Assembly: GCA_008694505.1 (NCBI GenBank)
Contig: VZDJ01000063.1
Span: 1,941,770 to 2,005,769, forward strand
DNA: 64,000 nucleotides
Direction of reading: 5' to 3'
Origin: Cyanoderma ruficeps
Taxonomy: Eukaryota > Chordata > Aves > Passeriformes > Timaliidae
Part shown: positions 31,901 to 43,175 of the stretch, in pieces
Layout of the letters: every line of letters begins with the position of its first letter
Numbering within the stretch: the stretch's first letter is position 1
The notes under the pieces: model-generated
Databases searched by the model: none
Told to the model about the DNA's origin: nothing
The model's input: only the letters and a program-made list of their open reading frames with translations
Translations under genes and position numbers: made by a program

Positions 31901-32458
31901 AAGCCCCCATGTTTTGGTTCAAATCACAGGCATTGCCACTGCCCGTGGTGGTGACTCCAAACTTTGCGTCACCAATGGGAAGAAAACAGGAAGAGATTTG
32001 GGCTGTGGGACGTGGCAGCTGCTGGATTTCCTCTCCTTTCCCGTGCCAAGGCACAGCTGGATTCAGCAAGGGGGAAGGCAGGAGCGGGGAGAACCGCGAA
32101 CCCTCGGCAGCGCTCGCTCCTCTCACTTTATTTCAGCTTCAGGAAGAAGTGGGTGGGCCAGCTTGGAGCAACCCAAAAAAAACCTGTGGCTCTTTGCACG
32201 GCATATGCTCCCTTGGAGGAGAGCTGGGCTGGTTTGCACTGCAGAGCTCCGTGTTTGCCTTTGGAGCAGGGACACTGCCAATCCTGGCGGGGCTCGCTCG
32301 TGCAGAGATAAGTTCGAGCGCACGGAAGTGTGTGAATTCTAGGAATTGAGATAGAAAAACAAAGAGCATATGTGTGCTGCGTGCTTGGCTCGGCCCGGCA
32401 GTGAACTCTGCCGCGCTACGTGCGAGAAGCCAAACGCTGAGCAAAGGGTTGGAGGGGG

Positions 32459-32480
32459 TGTGTGTGTGTGTGTGTGTGTG
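32459..32480. repeat. (TG)11 microsatellite
   Basis: Uninterrupted TG dinucleotide run. Confidence 0.95.
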
Positions 32481-34556
32481 GCTGGGCAGGGCCCAGTGCC
32501 ACGTGGAGGGGCTCGGGGCAGGGAATAATGCGAAATTCCCTGAGAGGGAATGAGCCAGTAGCAGGCAAACAGCAGCAAAACAGCCAAAATCCGATGGATG
32601 ATTTGTTTGAGAAATACGGGAGCCGGTTAATATCGATCACGGCACGAGAGCATGAGCTGGGTCACGGCCCTCGGGCACACACAGAGCCCTGGCAGGGGTG
32701 AAATGACTGATTTTGCGGCCTCGTGGTGAAGAGATAACGAATGTGAGAGAAAGGGCTTGTGCAGCTCGAAGCGACTGTGTCACCAGCTGTGGGTTCTTTG
32801 TGTGTGCTTCTAAGGCCTGCTAATTATCCCGAAATCTGCGCCTCAGCAAACGAGGGGGTTTGTCTGAGCCCGCTCCGCTGCAGCCCCGCGCTGCACAATG
32901 GCCCGGCAGCTGCAGCAGAGGGGGATGAAACCCTCCAGTGTTCGAGTAAACACATCGCCTTCGGAATGGCAAATCGTGGAAGGGGCGGGAGGCGGGGATG
33001 GGAGTTATCTGGGATCCCGCTTGCTGTGATGAACAAGGCGGGGTCTGGGAGCGTCGGTGGGGCCGGGGCTGCTGCCTCCTCTGTGGGTGCAATGGGAACT
33101 GCCTCCCACGGGCAGCGCTGGGAAAGGCCACAGAGCCAAGCGCCGCTGGGGCTGGCCCTGCTGGGCATTGCTGAGCCTGCTCCGGGCGTGCCAATCCCGG
33201 GAGCGTGGAGCACGGGCTGGGAGAAGGGGCCGTGGCAGGGTCTGGGGGACCTCGGTGTCCCGGGGAGCCGGGCTGAGCTGCCTTCCCCCGGCTGCCCGCA
33301 GGGGTGGGCTGGGATGGAGGCTGCTTCGGAATCAGGTCAGGCTCTGGAGGGGCTGAATAGCGGCACGCCGGACTCTGCATCCGTCAGCGAGCTGAATTCC
33401 TGCTGTGTCCAGGGCCCCTTCCTTATCGGCACTAATCCAGCGCGGCAGCTGCGGCAGCTCTCTAGCACTCGGCGCTATCAGGGCTCCCGATAATCCCCCT
33501 TCTCCCGGGTTCCCCATAACCCCCCTTCCACTGCCGAGCCGGCAGCCAGCCCTCTCCGTGCTCCCGACCATGTATGGCCACCCAGCCCGGCGCCGGGGCA
33601 CGGGGTGACCGCCCGGCACCGCTGACACCAACAGGCAGAGAGAGCTCCGGGGCGGCGCGGGGAGCTGCGGGGACAGGGAGGCAGCAGCCAGCCTGCCACC
33701 AACCCCCTCGGAGGAGCTGCACCAGCCAAGCCCTCTCCTCCTGGCACGGGGTGTCCCCCCGTGCCCGCTGGCAGGACGGGGAGCAGCTCCCCGCTGTCCC
33801 CTGGTTGTCCCCTGGCTGTCCCCTCGGGGCTGGAGAAGGGATGCTGGCGGCAGGTTGTGGGTAGCGATGCTCTCTCCCTGGGCAGAGCAGCGAAGGTCCC
33901 CATCCCAAACGCAGCTGGGGACTTGTCCCCCATGCCCGGGCTGGCCTGGAGAGTCACAGCCCGGCCACAACATCCTCACACCCGGGGAGAAAAGTCCGTG
34001 CTCCCGGTGAAGGGACAGGGCCAGCGCCAGGCTCGGCTGGGAGGGGACACCAAGATTATTTATGGTCTCTCCTCGCTGCTGCGGGGAGCCCGGAGGGCAA
34101 GAGTGTCTTTGAGCTCACGTCCCACCAGGGCCACTGGCCTCATTGCGGGAGTGTAATTGCTCTGCTAATTGGGACAAATCATCATCAGGGGCCGGGCCGG
34201 GGGCTGATGGCCTGACCCGTGCTGTGCCGTGCTGACAGGAGCCCTGGGATGCTCAAAACCAATGAAGTTCGAAGAGCAGATGTAGAAAGAGCGAACTAAA
34301 ATTGTTCTTCTTGCCTCTTCTTCCGTGGCGTCTCTTAAATCTTCTTGAGAAAGTTTTTAATTGAAAGGCACCGCATTAAAAAAATAATCCCAAGTGCCAG
34401 TGGAGTCTGTCCCAGTTTAGGAGGCTGGGAATATTCAGCAAACTGGTTAAGTTGTGCCAACTTCTCCCAAAGACAGCGGGATTTAGGCCTGAGTGTTTCA
34501 GCAAACTAGGGTAACTGTAAATCCAGCCTCCTTTTTTTATTATTTCTTTTTGTCTC

Positions 34557-34730
34557 TGTGGAGGTTTAGGTTGAATATTATGAAAAGGTTCATCCCCTAG
34601 AGGGTCCTGGGCCACTGCCCAGGCTCCCCAGGGAATGGGCACGGCCCTGAGGCTGCCAGAGCTCCAGGAGCCTTTGGGCACCACTCCAGGGATGCCCAGG
34701 CTGGGATTGTTGGGGTGTTGACCCCATTGC
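34557..34730 (+). mobile_element. CR1 LINE fragment
   Basis: Forward-oriented CR1-like 3' region: GGAGGTTTAGGTTGAATATT, then CAGGCTCCCCAGGGAATGGG, then GATGCCCAGGCTGGGATTG. It lacks the terminal 8-bp repeats. Confidence 0.7.
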
Positions 34731-35065
34731 CTGCAGAGCAAACTTGAGACTGCACTGAGATTTATGCCGAGTGGAGATGGTTGAAAATACGTCCCAGAAC
34801 CCCACAAAAAAAGCCTGTCTGGCTGCTCAAACCCTTCCCTTCCTGCCTCTGAACTGCTGGGCTGGGCACAGCGATGGCACCAGGTACCCCGGGTGTTTCC
34901 TAGGGCCAGCCTGCCTCCTTCTCCCGGGGCATGGGCTGGCCCTGCCTGCCCACACAGCCAGCCATGGGTTGTCTGTAGTTCCCCCGTGCCCCCTGGCCTT
35001 GTCCCAGTGCCCTCCCTGAGGCATCGGGGTGCTGACAGCCTCCTCTCCCCTCTCTCGCAGCGGCC

Positions 35066-36068
35066 ATGGAGGCAGCGCTCATCTTCCTGTGCTCCCTGCT
35101 GGTACCAGCGGCCGTGGCAGACGGTAGGTGCCCGCTGCTTCCCACACACACCTCAGGAACAGGCTGGGGAACCCCGGGGAACAGCCTCCCCACGGACCCA
35201 CGGGGGCTGGAGAGGGGCGTGGGGCAGCAGCCACGAGAGCCCAGAGCCCCAGAGTTTGTGGGGAGCTGCCAGGGCTCAGCCCACTCACCTCACACCCCCT
35301 TGTCTGCTCGTTTCCAGTGGCCACCCAGGAGAAGGAGGAGGAGGATCCCTTTAACTATGGTGAGTGAGCATGGCTGAGGTGGGTGTGGGTGTGCCACGGC
35401 CCTTCCCTGAAGGCAGCAGGAATGAGCCCTGTGTCTCCCCATCCCAGATTACCAGAGCCTGAGGATCGGGGGGCTGGTGTTCGCCGTGGTCCTGTTCACC
35501 GTGGGCATTCTCCTCATCCTCAGTGAGTTTGTGGTGTGGTGGGTGCTGGGCTGGCAGGGGCTGTTCCCGTGCTGGGGGAGCACTGGGAAAGGCCTCATCC
35601 CATTCCCCTTTTGGCCACGCTCACAAAGTTTCTCTCCCCTTGCAGGCAGGAGGTGCAGGTGCAGTTTCAAGCAGAAGCCCAGGTGAGTGAGGACAGCCTG
35701 GCAGGGAACATCTCCCTTGGAAAGCCCCTCTGCTCTGATCCTCCCGGATCCTCTCCCAGCTGGCTGAGGGGCTGCACTCTGGGCGTCCCTTTGGGGTGCC
35801 CAAAACTGGGGGAGCAGCAGCTCTGCCTGCTCCCAGTGCACCTTCCTGACCATCCCACCCCCGGGATGGGGCACAGATCCCAGCTGCCCTCACCATGGTC
35901 CTCTCCCCGCAGGGCTCCTGGGGATGAGGAGGCTCAGGCGGAGAACCTGATCACCTCAAACGGTAAGGTCACTGCCGGGGTCACTGTGCCACCGCCCAGT
36001 GTCACACAGGCATAAACCCCTCTGCTCTTCCCTTTGCAGCAACGGCGGCACAGAAAGCAGAGAACTGA
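35066..36068 (+). CDS. FXYD6: FXYD domain-containing ion transport regulator 6 (phosphohippolin; complete)
   Basis: Coding exons: 35066-35123, 35318-35359, 35448-35522, 35646-35682, 35913-35962, 36040-36068 (stop TGA). Phases join to 96 residues (human 95). FXYD proteins are single-span subunits that tune the Na+ and K+ affinity of Na,K-ATPase at the plasma membrane; FXYD6 is known mainly from brain and inner ear. Residues 1-19 are a cleavable signal peptide ([19 protein letters not shown]). An acidic stretch (QEKEEED) precedes the signature PFNYD (30-34). The helix (about 41-58) carries the family's conserved glycines Gly41/Gly42 and Gly53 and the following SRRCRCSF. The tail [14 protein letters not shown] matches FXYD6 and excludes other family members. 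The start is set by the signal peptide and by G at -3. One short exon per structural element is typical of the family. FXYD2 lies downstream on the same strand. Confidence 0.97.
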
Positions 36069-38320
36069 GCAGGAGCCAATGCTGTGAGTGCCAGGCCGGG
36101 CTGGGTGGGGGCATCAGGAGGGGAGGGACAGCTGGGGCTGTGTATGGGGGTGGCTGTGGGGCTCTGAGCAGGCCAGTGGGACTGGGCAGCTCTGCATCCC
36201 TGGGATGGGGTGGGGGCACTGGTGGGATCCACAGCAAGGAAACTCAGTGCTGGCAAGGTCCTGAGTGTCCACAGGCAGCCCAGCAGGAAAAGGAAGCATC
36301 TGTCCGGATTTTCCCTTGTGTTACGCTTCCTTTTCTGGTGCTCCTCCACCCCCGAGCGGTTTTGGTTTTAGGGTGTTCAGAAAGCTGGGTGTGAACTCCT
36401 CTGAGCTCTCCAACCTCCTGGGCTGTGCCCTGGTTTGGAGAGGGGGATGGCTGGAGCCCTTTGTGCTGGCACTTTGTGTTGCTGGGGAACAAGCCCAGTG
36501 TGGGGAAAGCCTGACCCACTGCTGTGCCCCTCACACAGACCCAGAGACCCGAGGACAGACGCTGGGAGCGCCCATGCCCGCGGCCTGCGAGGAAACTGAA
36601 ACCCCACAGCAGGTCCCTCTCAGGAGGCGCGGAGCTGCCGCGTCCGTGTCCCCCCGTGTGCTCCAGCACCGGGTTCTCTGTTCCCTAACCCAACTAAACT
36701 GCGCTCACCGTCCTCTCTGCCTCCCGTGGTGTGTAATGTTGCTGTGAGATGATCATTACCTCTAGGGCTAGTTGTTGCTGATGTTGTAATCGTGACTTTC
36801 TCTTCACCTTTCTCGTGCTGTGCGTGTGATTCGGGCTCTGCAGGACTGGCAGGCCGCTGCCCTTTGGGCTGCCCTCCAAGCCTGGGAACAGGGAGTGTGG
36901 GTTGTGGGGCCGGGAGTGTGGGCTGTGGGGCAGGGACCCCCGTTCTCTGCCCAGTGCCAGCAGCACGGCCACCCTGGCTTTGGGCAGGGCTTGGGGACCT
37001 GCAGTGCCCTGGGGACTTGCCCAGCCATTTCAGGGCCACCCGTCCCCATTTCAGCAATAACCCCCTGCATGTCCCCAGCCTGAAAACAGCCATGGTGGGG
37101 GGTGAGTCAGGCAGGGACATCCCATGGCTCAACCCCCCTCGCTGGGGTCGCTGGGGTGCTGGATTCAAGGCTGAAGGGAGCTCTCCCGCCCTTCCTGCTT
37201 GGCACTCCCCGTTTCTGTCCCTGGTTAAACCTGTGGGACGCTGCTTTAAGTGTGAGGCAAGGCTGTGGTGGCAGAGAAGCCCGTGAGGTCCCCAGCACGG
37301 TGACACTGCGGATGAGGGCAGCAGCACAGCGGTGACCCCACTAACCAGCACAAACCGGCTCCTGCTCGCGAGCCACAGCCGGGTGGGTGTCACAGGCAGA
37401 GGGCTAAAGAGAAACAGAGATCCTGTCCGCGCCTGTCTTTGGCAGGGAAGGGACAGTGGTGTCTCCTCCTGGTGCTCCCTGCCCCTCCTGATGCCTTGTC
37501 ACTCCCTGTGCCACCCGTGTCAGTGCTGTGTGTTGTCCCGTGGTGGTTCCGTGTCACCCCCCCGTGCCAGATGTCCCCCCGCCCCGTGGAGCAGCAGCGA
37601 GTGGCACGGAGTGATTCTCGGGGCTTTTGCACACCTGGGCTTGCACTGTGACAACGTGCTGAGCCCAGAGGCCATCGTCACCCTGTGTCCTCTCATGGGT
37701 CAGAGGCAAACCTCTGGGTTTTGGCTCTTCCCCCAAGTCCACAGGCAGGCAAAACCTTGGCTGGGGCTGGGGGCTGCCAGCTTGGGTGGTGACAGCAGTG
37801 GAGGGTCCCCAGGGCTTCTCTGGAACACCTCAGGGTGCCATCCCCGCACCGGGGAAAGTGGGTCTTGTCCTCCAGGATGGTTTTGAGAGGAGTTTCTGCT
37901 GTATCCATCCCGCTGTGGTGGCCCTGCCTCCAGCGTGGGCTGTGTCCCTGCATGCTTAGCATCACTTGGTGGCACCGGGAAGCTCTGTCCCATCAGTGCC
38001 AGGCAGAGGGACCGTGTCTCTCGTGTTGTATCCCTTCCCTCCGTCCTGGCTGTTGCAAAGAGCTCCGGGGCAGAGCAGACCCCCGAAGTGTCACGGTGTG
38101 TGTCCCGTCGGAGTGCCCCTGCTGTCCTCAGTGTGCCGTCGGTGTTACCACGAAACAAAGAGCTCCCTGTGGTGTGTAAAATGGCCAAACCCTGACTGTT
38201 GTAAAATAAACTGAGCTATTGTGTCTCCTTTTAAATAGGCGAGTGTGCTGCTGTGCTGGAGGGCTGGTGTGCTCTGTGCTGTGACCTAAGGGGAAAGGAA
38301 TAAAATATCGTTTCTATCGG
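36069..38320 (+). other. FXYD6: FXYD6 3' UTR (long)
   Basis: Canonical AATAAA occurs at 38205-38210 and again at 38299-38304, giving a 3' UTR of about 2.1-2.2 kb if no earlier signal is used. I see no AATAAA in 36069-38200. The stretch has no coding exon. Confidence 0.5.
38205..38304 (+). terminator. Two poly(A) signals, probably FXYD6
   Basis: AATAAA at 38205-38210 (TTGTAAAATAAACTGAGC) and at 38299-38304 (GGAATAAAATATCG), 94 bp apart, suggesting alternative cleavage sites. Confidence 0.6.
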
Positions 38321-39130
38321 TGCCTGCCTGCGTTGTCTCGAGGGCCGCGGCGTTCCCAGGGCAGCCTGGCAGCTTCCCACGCCGTCCCATTGTGGCCGGG
38401 CTGGGGCCAGGGGAGCGGGGGCAGCGCCCTGGGCAGCACAGCCGGGCTTTGTGCCGGCCGAGCCCCCTCCTGCTCCCTTCTGCAGCTCAGCAAGAGCCGG
38501 AGCCCGTGGGAAGGGAGCGCGGGGGCGCGGCCACGGACACTTTTGTCCCTCGGTTTTTTGGGAGCCGCTGTTTGGGGCTGCTGGCGCGCCGGTCCGGCGG
38601 ATGCTGAGCGCTGCCAGGGCACCGTGACAGCAGTGACAGCAGAGCCGCCGTGACGGCCCCACGCTGCACCCTCCCGGGGCTTGGCCGCACCCCGTGGCAC
38701 CGGGGCCGGGCTGCCGAGGGCTCGGGGTGTCCTCGCTCCGCAGCCCTGCCAGGGGGAGCGTCCCTCGGGGGCGGTTCCCCCCCCCGCCCCCGGCCGCCCC
38801 GGCGTTAATCGGCTCGTACGCGTGACTCCGGCTCGTTGATGGCGAGATTAGAGCAAACTGGATTGCACAGCCCTGCTGGCAGCCGGCCCCGCCGGGCCCG
38901 GGGCTGGCACGGCCCGGGGAGGGGCGCAGCATCATCCCGGTGCCCACTGCCGGCGGGATGCGCCACGGACATCACGGTGCTGCCGCCGCGGCCCGGGACG
39001 GCGCGGTGCTGGCACGGAGGGTGACCCGGCCGAGGGACACCACCCCCGGGGCCGGGCTGGCAGGACGGGGTGAGCTGCCTCTCCAGCCAAAGGCAGTCAC
39101 AGCCTGTATCGGAGCCCATCCCTCGGCTCG
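38310..39130 (+). promoter_or_regulatory. CpG-rich region between FXYD6 and FXYD2
   Basis: CpG-dense block right after the FXYD6 poly(A) signals and ending about 400 bp before the FXYD2 start codon. Candidate FXYD2 promoter CpG island. An unusual patch within it (about 38803-38880: GTTAATCGGCTCGTACGCGT, then GAGATTAGAGCAAACTGG) resembles a conserved element. Confidence 0.4.
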
Positions 39131-39155
39131 TCACCGCCGCGGGAGGTGAAGCCCA

Positions 39156-39325
39156 GTGGGGCTGACAATGGGCAGGGGAGGGAGGGCTGGGACAAGGACA
39201 CGCAGCTCGGGGTGCCCAGCCCTCCCCACCGGCCGGCACGGTGGGGCTGACAATGGACAGGGGAGGTGGGGCTGGGACAAGGACACGCAGCTCGGGGTGC
39301 CCAGCCCTCCCCACCGGCCGGCACG
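39156..39325. repeat. 85-bp tandem duplication upstream of FXYD2
   Basis: Two adjacent 85-bp copies (39156-39240, 39241-39325), each beginning GTGGGGCTGACAATGG and ending CCACCGGCCGGCACG, with only about 3 differences, so the duplication looks recent or homogenised. Confidence 0.95.
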
Positions 39326-39405
39326 GTGGGTGCTGCCCCTGCCCTTCCCTCTCCTCCCTCTTTTCCCAAAGGCGGGCTGGAGCCCTGTGCCTCCCCTCGT
39401 GACTG

Positions 39406-39440
39406 CGATAAACATTACACCGAGGCCATTAATGTTTAAT
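39406..39440. promoter_or_regulatory. FXYD2: HNF1-like and forkhead-like elements near FXYD2
   Basis: ATTAATGTTTAAT (39428-39440) resembles the HNF1 inverted consensus GTTAATNATTAAC with 3 mismatches and lies 83 bp before the ATG. GATAAACATT (about 39407-39416) fits a forkhead site. FXYD2 is a known HNF1B target in mammalian kidney; binding here is inference. Confidence 0.4.
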
Positions 39441-39522
39441 GAGGTTTGTCTCCCAATTAATACGCTTTCCCGTGGGTGCCCACTCGCAGAGCGAGGCGCC
39501 CGCAGGACGACACGCCGAGGCC

Positions 39523-41186
39523 ATGGGTGACGGTAGGGACAGACACCTCCCCGGGGATATCTCCATGAGAGAGAGGAGCAGCGCTGGTCCCTCCCACCGC
39601 GGGGGAAGCTCTGGATGAGGGTTTGGGGTGGGCAGGCGTGGGGATGGATCCTCAGAGCTCCACAGCCCTGTGGCACAGCCGTGCCAGCTGGTGTTTGGTG
39701 TCTTGGGGGGATTTCTCCTTCCAAGCTGGTCCCGGCAGAGGGCTGTGCAGTCAGGTAAGGTGGCTGGAGAGGTGACACGGTGACGAGATCACTGATGTGG
39801 AGAAGGGTTTTGGGGTGCATCCGGTGTGAGGTGTGAGCCTGAGGGGTTTTTCAGTCCTGTGCACTGAGGAGACAGAGCCATCGCTGGAGTCTGCAGCAGT
39901 GGCACTTCCCGACGGCAGTGGAGCTGGGTCCCTGGAGCTTCACCTGGAGCTCGAAGGCTCCCGAGCATCCTGCAAATGCAGCCTGCAATTGCATCCCGTG
40001 AATTTGCCATGGACGTGAAACCTCCTGGGGTGACACCGGGAGTTTCCTGGCCCAGCTGCGTGCCAAGGATGTCACAGCGCTCTCACTTACAGTCCTCGAT
40101 CCTGGTCTCTCCCATTTCACATTGTGAGGACGTGGCTCTCACTGGGGTTTCTCCTTTTTTCAGAGCAAGTGCCCGAGCAGGGCCAGGACAGGTTCAGCTA
40201 TGGTGAGTGTGTGCCCCTGCAGGCCGGGGGCTGCGGGCAGGGGACGGGCAGCCCCCTCCCACTCTGCCGTGGGCTCTGTGCTGCGGGCTGGGGCTGGGCT
40301 GACACCTCCCGGCTCTCCTCCTCCCCAGACTATGACACCATCCGCAACGGGGGGCTGATCTTCGCCGTGGTGGCTTTTGTGATCGGGCTCCTCATCATCC
40401 TCAGTAAGTGCCTGGGTGGGCTGGATACCCCTCAGCACTGCCCCGTGCTCCACTCGGCCCCCTCCTCTGGCCGGGAGGGGGCTGGGGGTCACCAACCCTG
40501 CCCCCACAGCACCGAGGTGGGCACGGCCTGCCCCCGGGGCTGCCTGGGAACTTTCCATCCAGGCACGCTCCCAGCACCAGGCGAGTTGGGAAGGAGACCA
40601 CGTAAATATTTAGTGTTTCCCTGCCAGCACCAGGGCTTCAGAGGGAAGGTCACTCATTAAAAATAGCAGAGAAAAGTCTGACATTTCCAGAGAGAGGAAC
40701 CAGCAGTCCCAGAGCCCTTGAACCTCAGCAGCTCCCAGACTGACCCAATGCTAAGTGTGACCCTGCCTGGGTGTTCTGGCATTCCTCTGTGCCAGCACCA
40801 CTTCGTGCAGGGTGGCTGCAGTCACAGCCGCTCCAAGGATGGTGCCCACTAATTTTAGGGAGGAAAAACATGAAAACCAACAGCATTTGCAGCCATGGGG
40901 CAGCTGGAGCAGGAGCCTGTGGCTGGGCAGTGCCAGGGCTGCGGGGTGGGTGTGATGGGTGTGGGGAGGCTCAGCCTCAGTCGCTGCTCTCACCCCCAGG
41001 CCAGCGGTTCCACTGCGGAGGGAGGAAGAAGAGGAGGTGGGTATTGCACCGTGCCTGTTCCAGCCCTGCCAGCTGACAGGGCCGGGGTCCAGCCCATGTT
41101 CCCCCCTCTCTCAGCCACATTGCCCAGCCTAACACTCCTCCCTTCGCTTTTTGCTCCACAGACAGGGGAACGAGGAAGAGCTGTAG
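39523..41186 (+). CDS. FXYD2: FXYD2, Na,K-ATPase gamma subunit (complete)
   Basis: Coding exons: 39523-39532, 40164-40202, 40329-40403, 41000-41036, 41162-41186 (stop TAG). Phases join to 61 residues (human 66). The gamma subunit binds the Na,K-ATPase alpha subunit and lowers Na+ affinity, chiefly in kidney epithelium. As in mammals there is no cleavable signal peptide: a short acidic N-terminus ([12 protein letters not shown]) leads to the signature FSYD (14-17), then DTIRNGG, one helix (about 25-41) and the cytoplasmic [19 protein letters not shown], which closely parallels the human RRFRCGGNKKRRQINEDEP. The usual Pro before F-x-Y-D is Arg here (RFSYD). The three-codon first exon is set by a good Kozak context (G at -3) and a matching phase-1 donor (GACG|gtaggg). 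Mammalian FXYD2 has alternative first exons, so others may exist here. Confidence 0.92.
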
Positions 41187-41507
41187 GTGCAGGTAGGAGA
41201 CTGCAGCTCCTGCCAGGTTCCCTGTGCTGGGCAGGGATGCTTTGGGGTACTCGTGCTTCAGGGAAGCACTTCTGGGGGTTCTGTCCCGGGAGGAGAGGGG
41301 CTGGGACACGCTGGCCATGTCACCCTCCCTCTCTCCAGTTCCAGAGCCACAATGCTGCCATGGAAGCAGAGCTCCAGCCGAAGCCCAGGAGTCCTGGCCA
41401 GCAGCCACCCCTCACCCCGCTCCAGTGGATCCATTACCCCGCAAGGCCAGAACGCAAATTACCCTCGTGCTTCCCCCTCTCTTAGACCCAGCAAGAGTTT
41501 CTTGGCT

Positions 41508-41513
41508 AATAAA
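41508..41513 (+). terminator. Poly(A) signal of FXYD2
   Basis: AATAAA in GGCTAATAAAGTTCAGG, 322 nt after the stop codon. The 3' UTR may contain an intron: the donor-like GCAG|GTAGGA just after the stop and the acceptor TCTCTCCAG at about 41332-41340 are compatible with that. Confidence 0.75.
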
Positions 41514-43089
41514 GTTCAGGTTCCTCGAGGTTAAACTCTGTGCCTGAGGCGTTTGTGTCGCCCACTCCCCTGGCCCGGCGCCAATCCCTTTTCTGCCCTG
41601 CAGGCGCCTTCTGCCACAGACCCAGGAAAGGCTCCCGCAGGCTCCTCCGCAGCCCGAGGCACGGGGCAGGCAGCCGCCTCCACCCTGGGTTTGCTCCGGA
41701 TGTTTCTTCTCCCAGCTGCAGCTCCTGGATCCCGCCGCACTTGCCTTTCCCTTGGGATGCCCAGGAAGGGGCCGGAGCTCTTTGTGTGCTCGTGTCTGGG
41801 ATGGGGTTTATTCTCTCTCTCGCAGCCCTCGAGGTGCTGGGCTGTGTGGTGGGAGCTGGGAAGGTGTTGGGAACACTCCAGTTCTGGCTCCTGCTGCTCC
41901 CACAGCAGCAGCGCTGTCCCTTCAACACCTCCCTAAGCAGCACCCCAGGGTGGGCAGGACCCCTGCAGGGGACACGGCCAGGACAGCCCCAAACTGACCA
42001 AAGGGATATCCCAGACCAGGTGACACCTGCTCAGGTGTAGAAGGACAGGGAAAGGAGGAGAAAGGGGGGGATGTTGGTGAGTTACAACATCCTGACTTCC
42101 CTGGAAGGGGCTGGGCATCACCTGCGGATGGCAAGTGGAGAATTTCAGCCTGCTGGGTTTCTTCTCTTTCCCTTCCCTTGTGCTCACGCCCCCTCTGCTT
42201 TCACTTTATAAACTGCCTTTATCTTGACCCACGTGTTTGGGGGACTTTCCCTCTTTTTAATCCCTCCCTGCCCTGCTGGGGTGGGGAGTGCTGGAGCAGC
42301 TCAGTGGGCAACTGGTGTCCAGCCGAGTTCACCCCAGCACAGCCCCACAGAGCGTGATCCAGGCGTCCTTCTCGGTCCGGAACGGGGCTGGGATGAAGCA
42401 CGGGAGCTCTTGACCGCTCTCAGCTTCGGATTCAGCCAGAAACGCCTCTTTCAAAAAAAAAAAGGCAAAACTCTCCCGCAATTGGGCGGTGAGTGAGTGA
42501 GGAGGGAGGTTCGCTCTGCGTGCCCAGAGCTGGCCCGACACAGACACCTAGTGACGGGAGGACACAGGGCTGCCTGTCCCCCACCCTGCCCCAGCATCCT
42601 CACCCCTTCCCCTGCAGGCCTGGGGCCAAAGGGGGCCTCGGGGCACCCCAAACAAGCAGAGAAGGAGGGTGTCAGGGAGGGATGCAGCGGGGAGCTCACT
42701 CCCAGCCTCGTCAGTCTGGGGGTTGCTTGATCAGGGAGTGGTTTGGATGAGAAATCCCAACTCAGGGGGTTTCCTCCCCTCACCTCAACCTCACTGTGGT
42801 TGTTCAGGTGTGCAAGGGGCTGCCTTCAGTGATCCGACCATCCCAGCACAACCGGGATGGAGAGTCCAAACCCCTGGGTCCGTTTGGGCTTTGATCGAGG
42901 TCAGACACTGACAGAAAAATAGGATTAGCTGGGGGAAGGTTATTAGGCAAAATCCGTGCAATTTGTCTAATCTGAGGTGCTTATTTAACACACTAAGGAG
43001 ATTATTTTGGAATATAATTTTGACTTGACAGTGACCCACTAACAAAGACTCGTTGCAGCTTTGCACAGCTCAAGCAGGGACTGGAGTCC

Positions 43090-43175
43090 TTCAACCAAGG
43101 AAGAAAATGGTTAATGGTTAAGCTTGATGGTCTTGGAGGTGTTTTTCAAACTAAATGATCCTGAGATTCTATGAG
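43090..43175 (+). mobile_element. CR1 LINE 3' end
   Basis: Forward CR1 terminus: AGCTTGATGGTCTTGGAGGT, then CAAACTAAATGATCCTGAGA, then TTCTATGAG, the usual avian CR1 tail. Confidence 0.85.

Larger units (their letters stand above)
29181..35060 (+). other. FXYD6: Probable FXYD6 intron 1
   Basis: Non-coding. It contains a (TG)n run, a CR1 remnant, a CpG-moderate zone (32.8-33.9 kb) and two patches with AT-rich homeobox-type motifs (about 32600-32960 and 34030-34380, the latter with GTAATTGCTCTGCTAATTGG). Its status as an intron depends on the upstream exon assignment. Confidence 0.45.

Noticed and set aside
34376..35149. 257-codon minus-strand frame upstream of FXYD6
   Set aside because: It overlaps a CR1 remnant and runs antisense across the FXYD6 first coding exon, with no recognisable domain.
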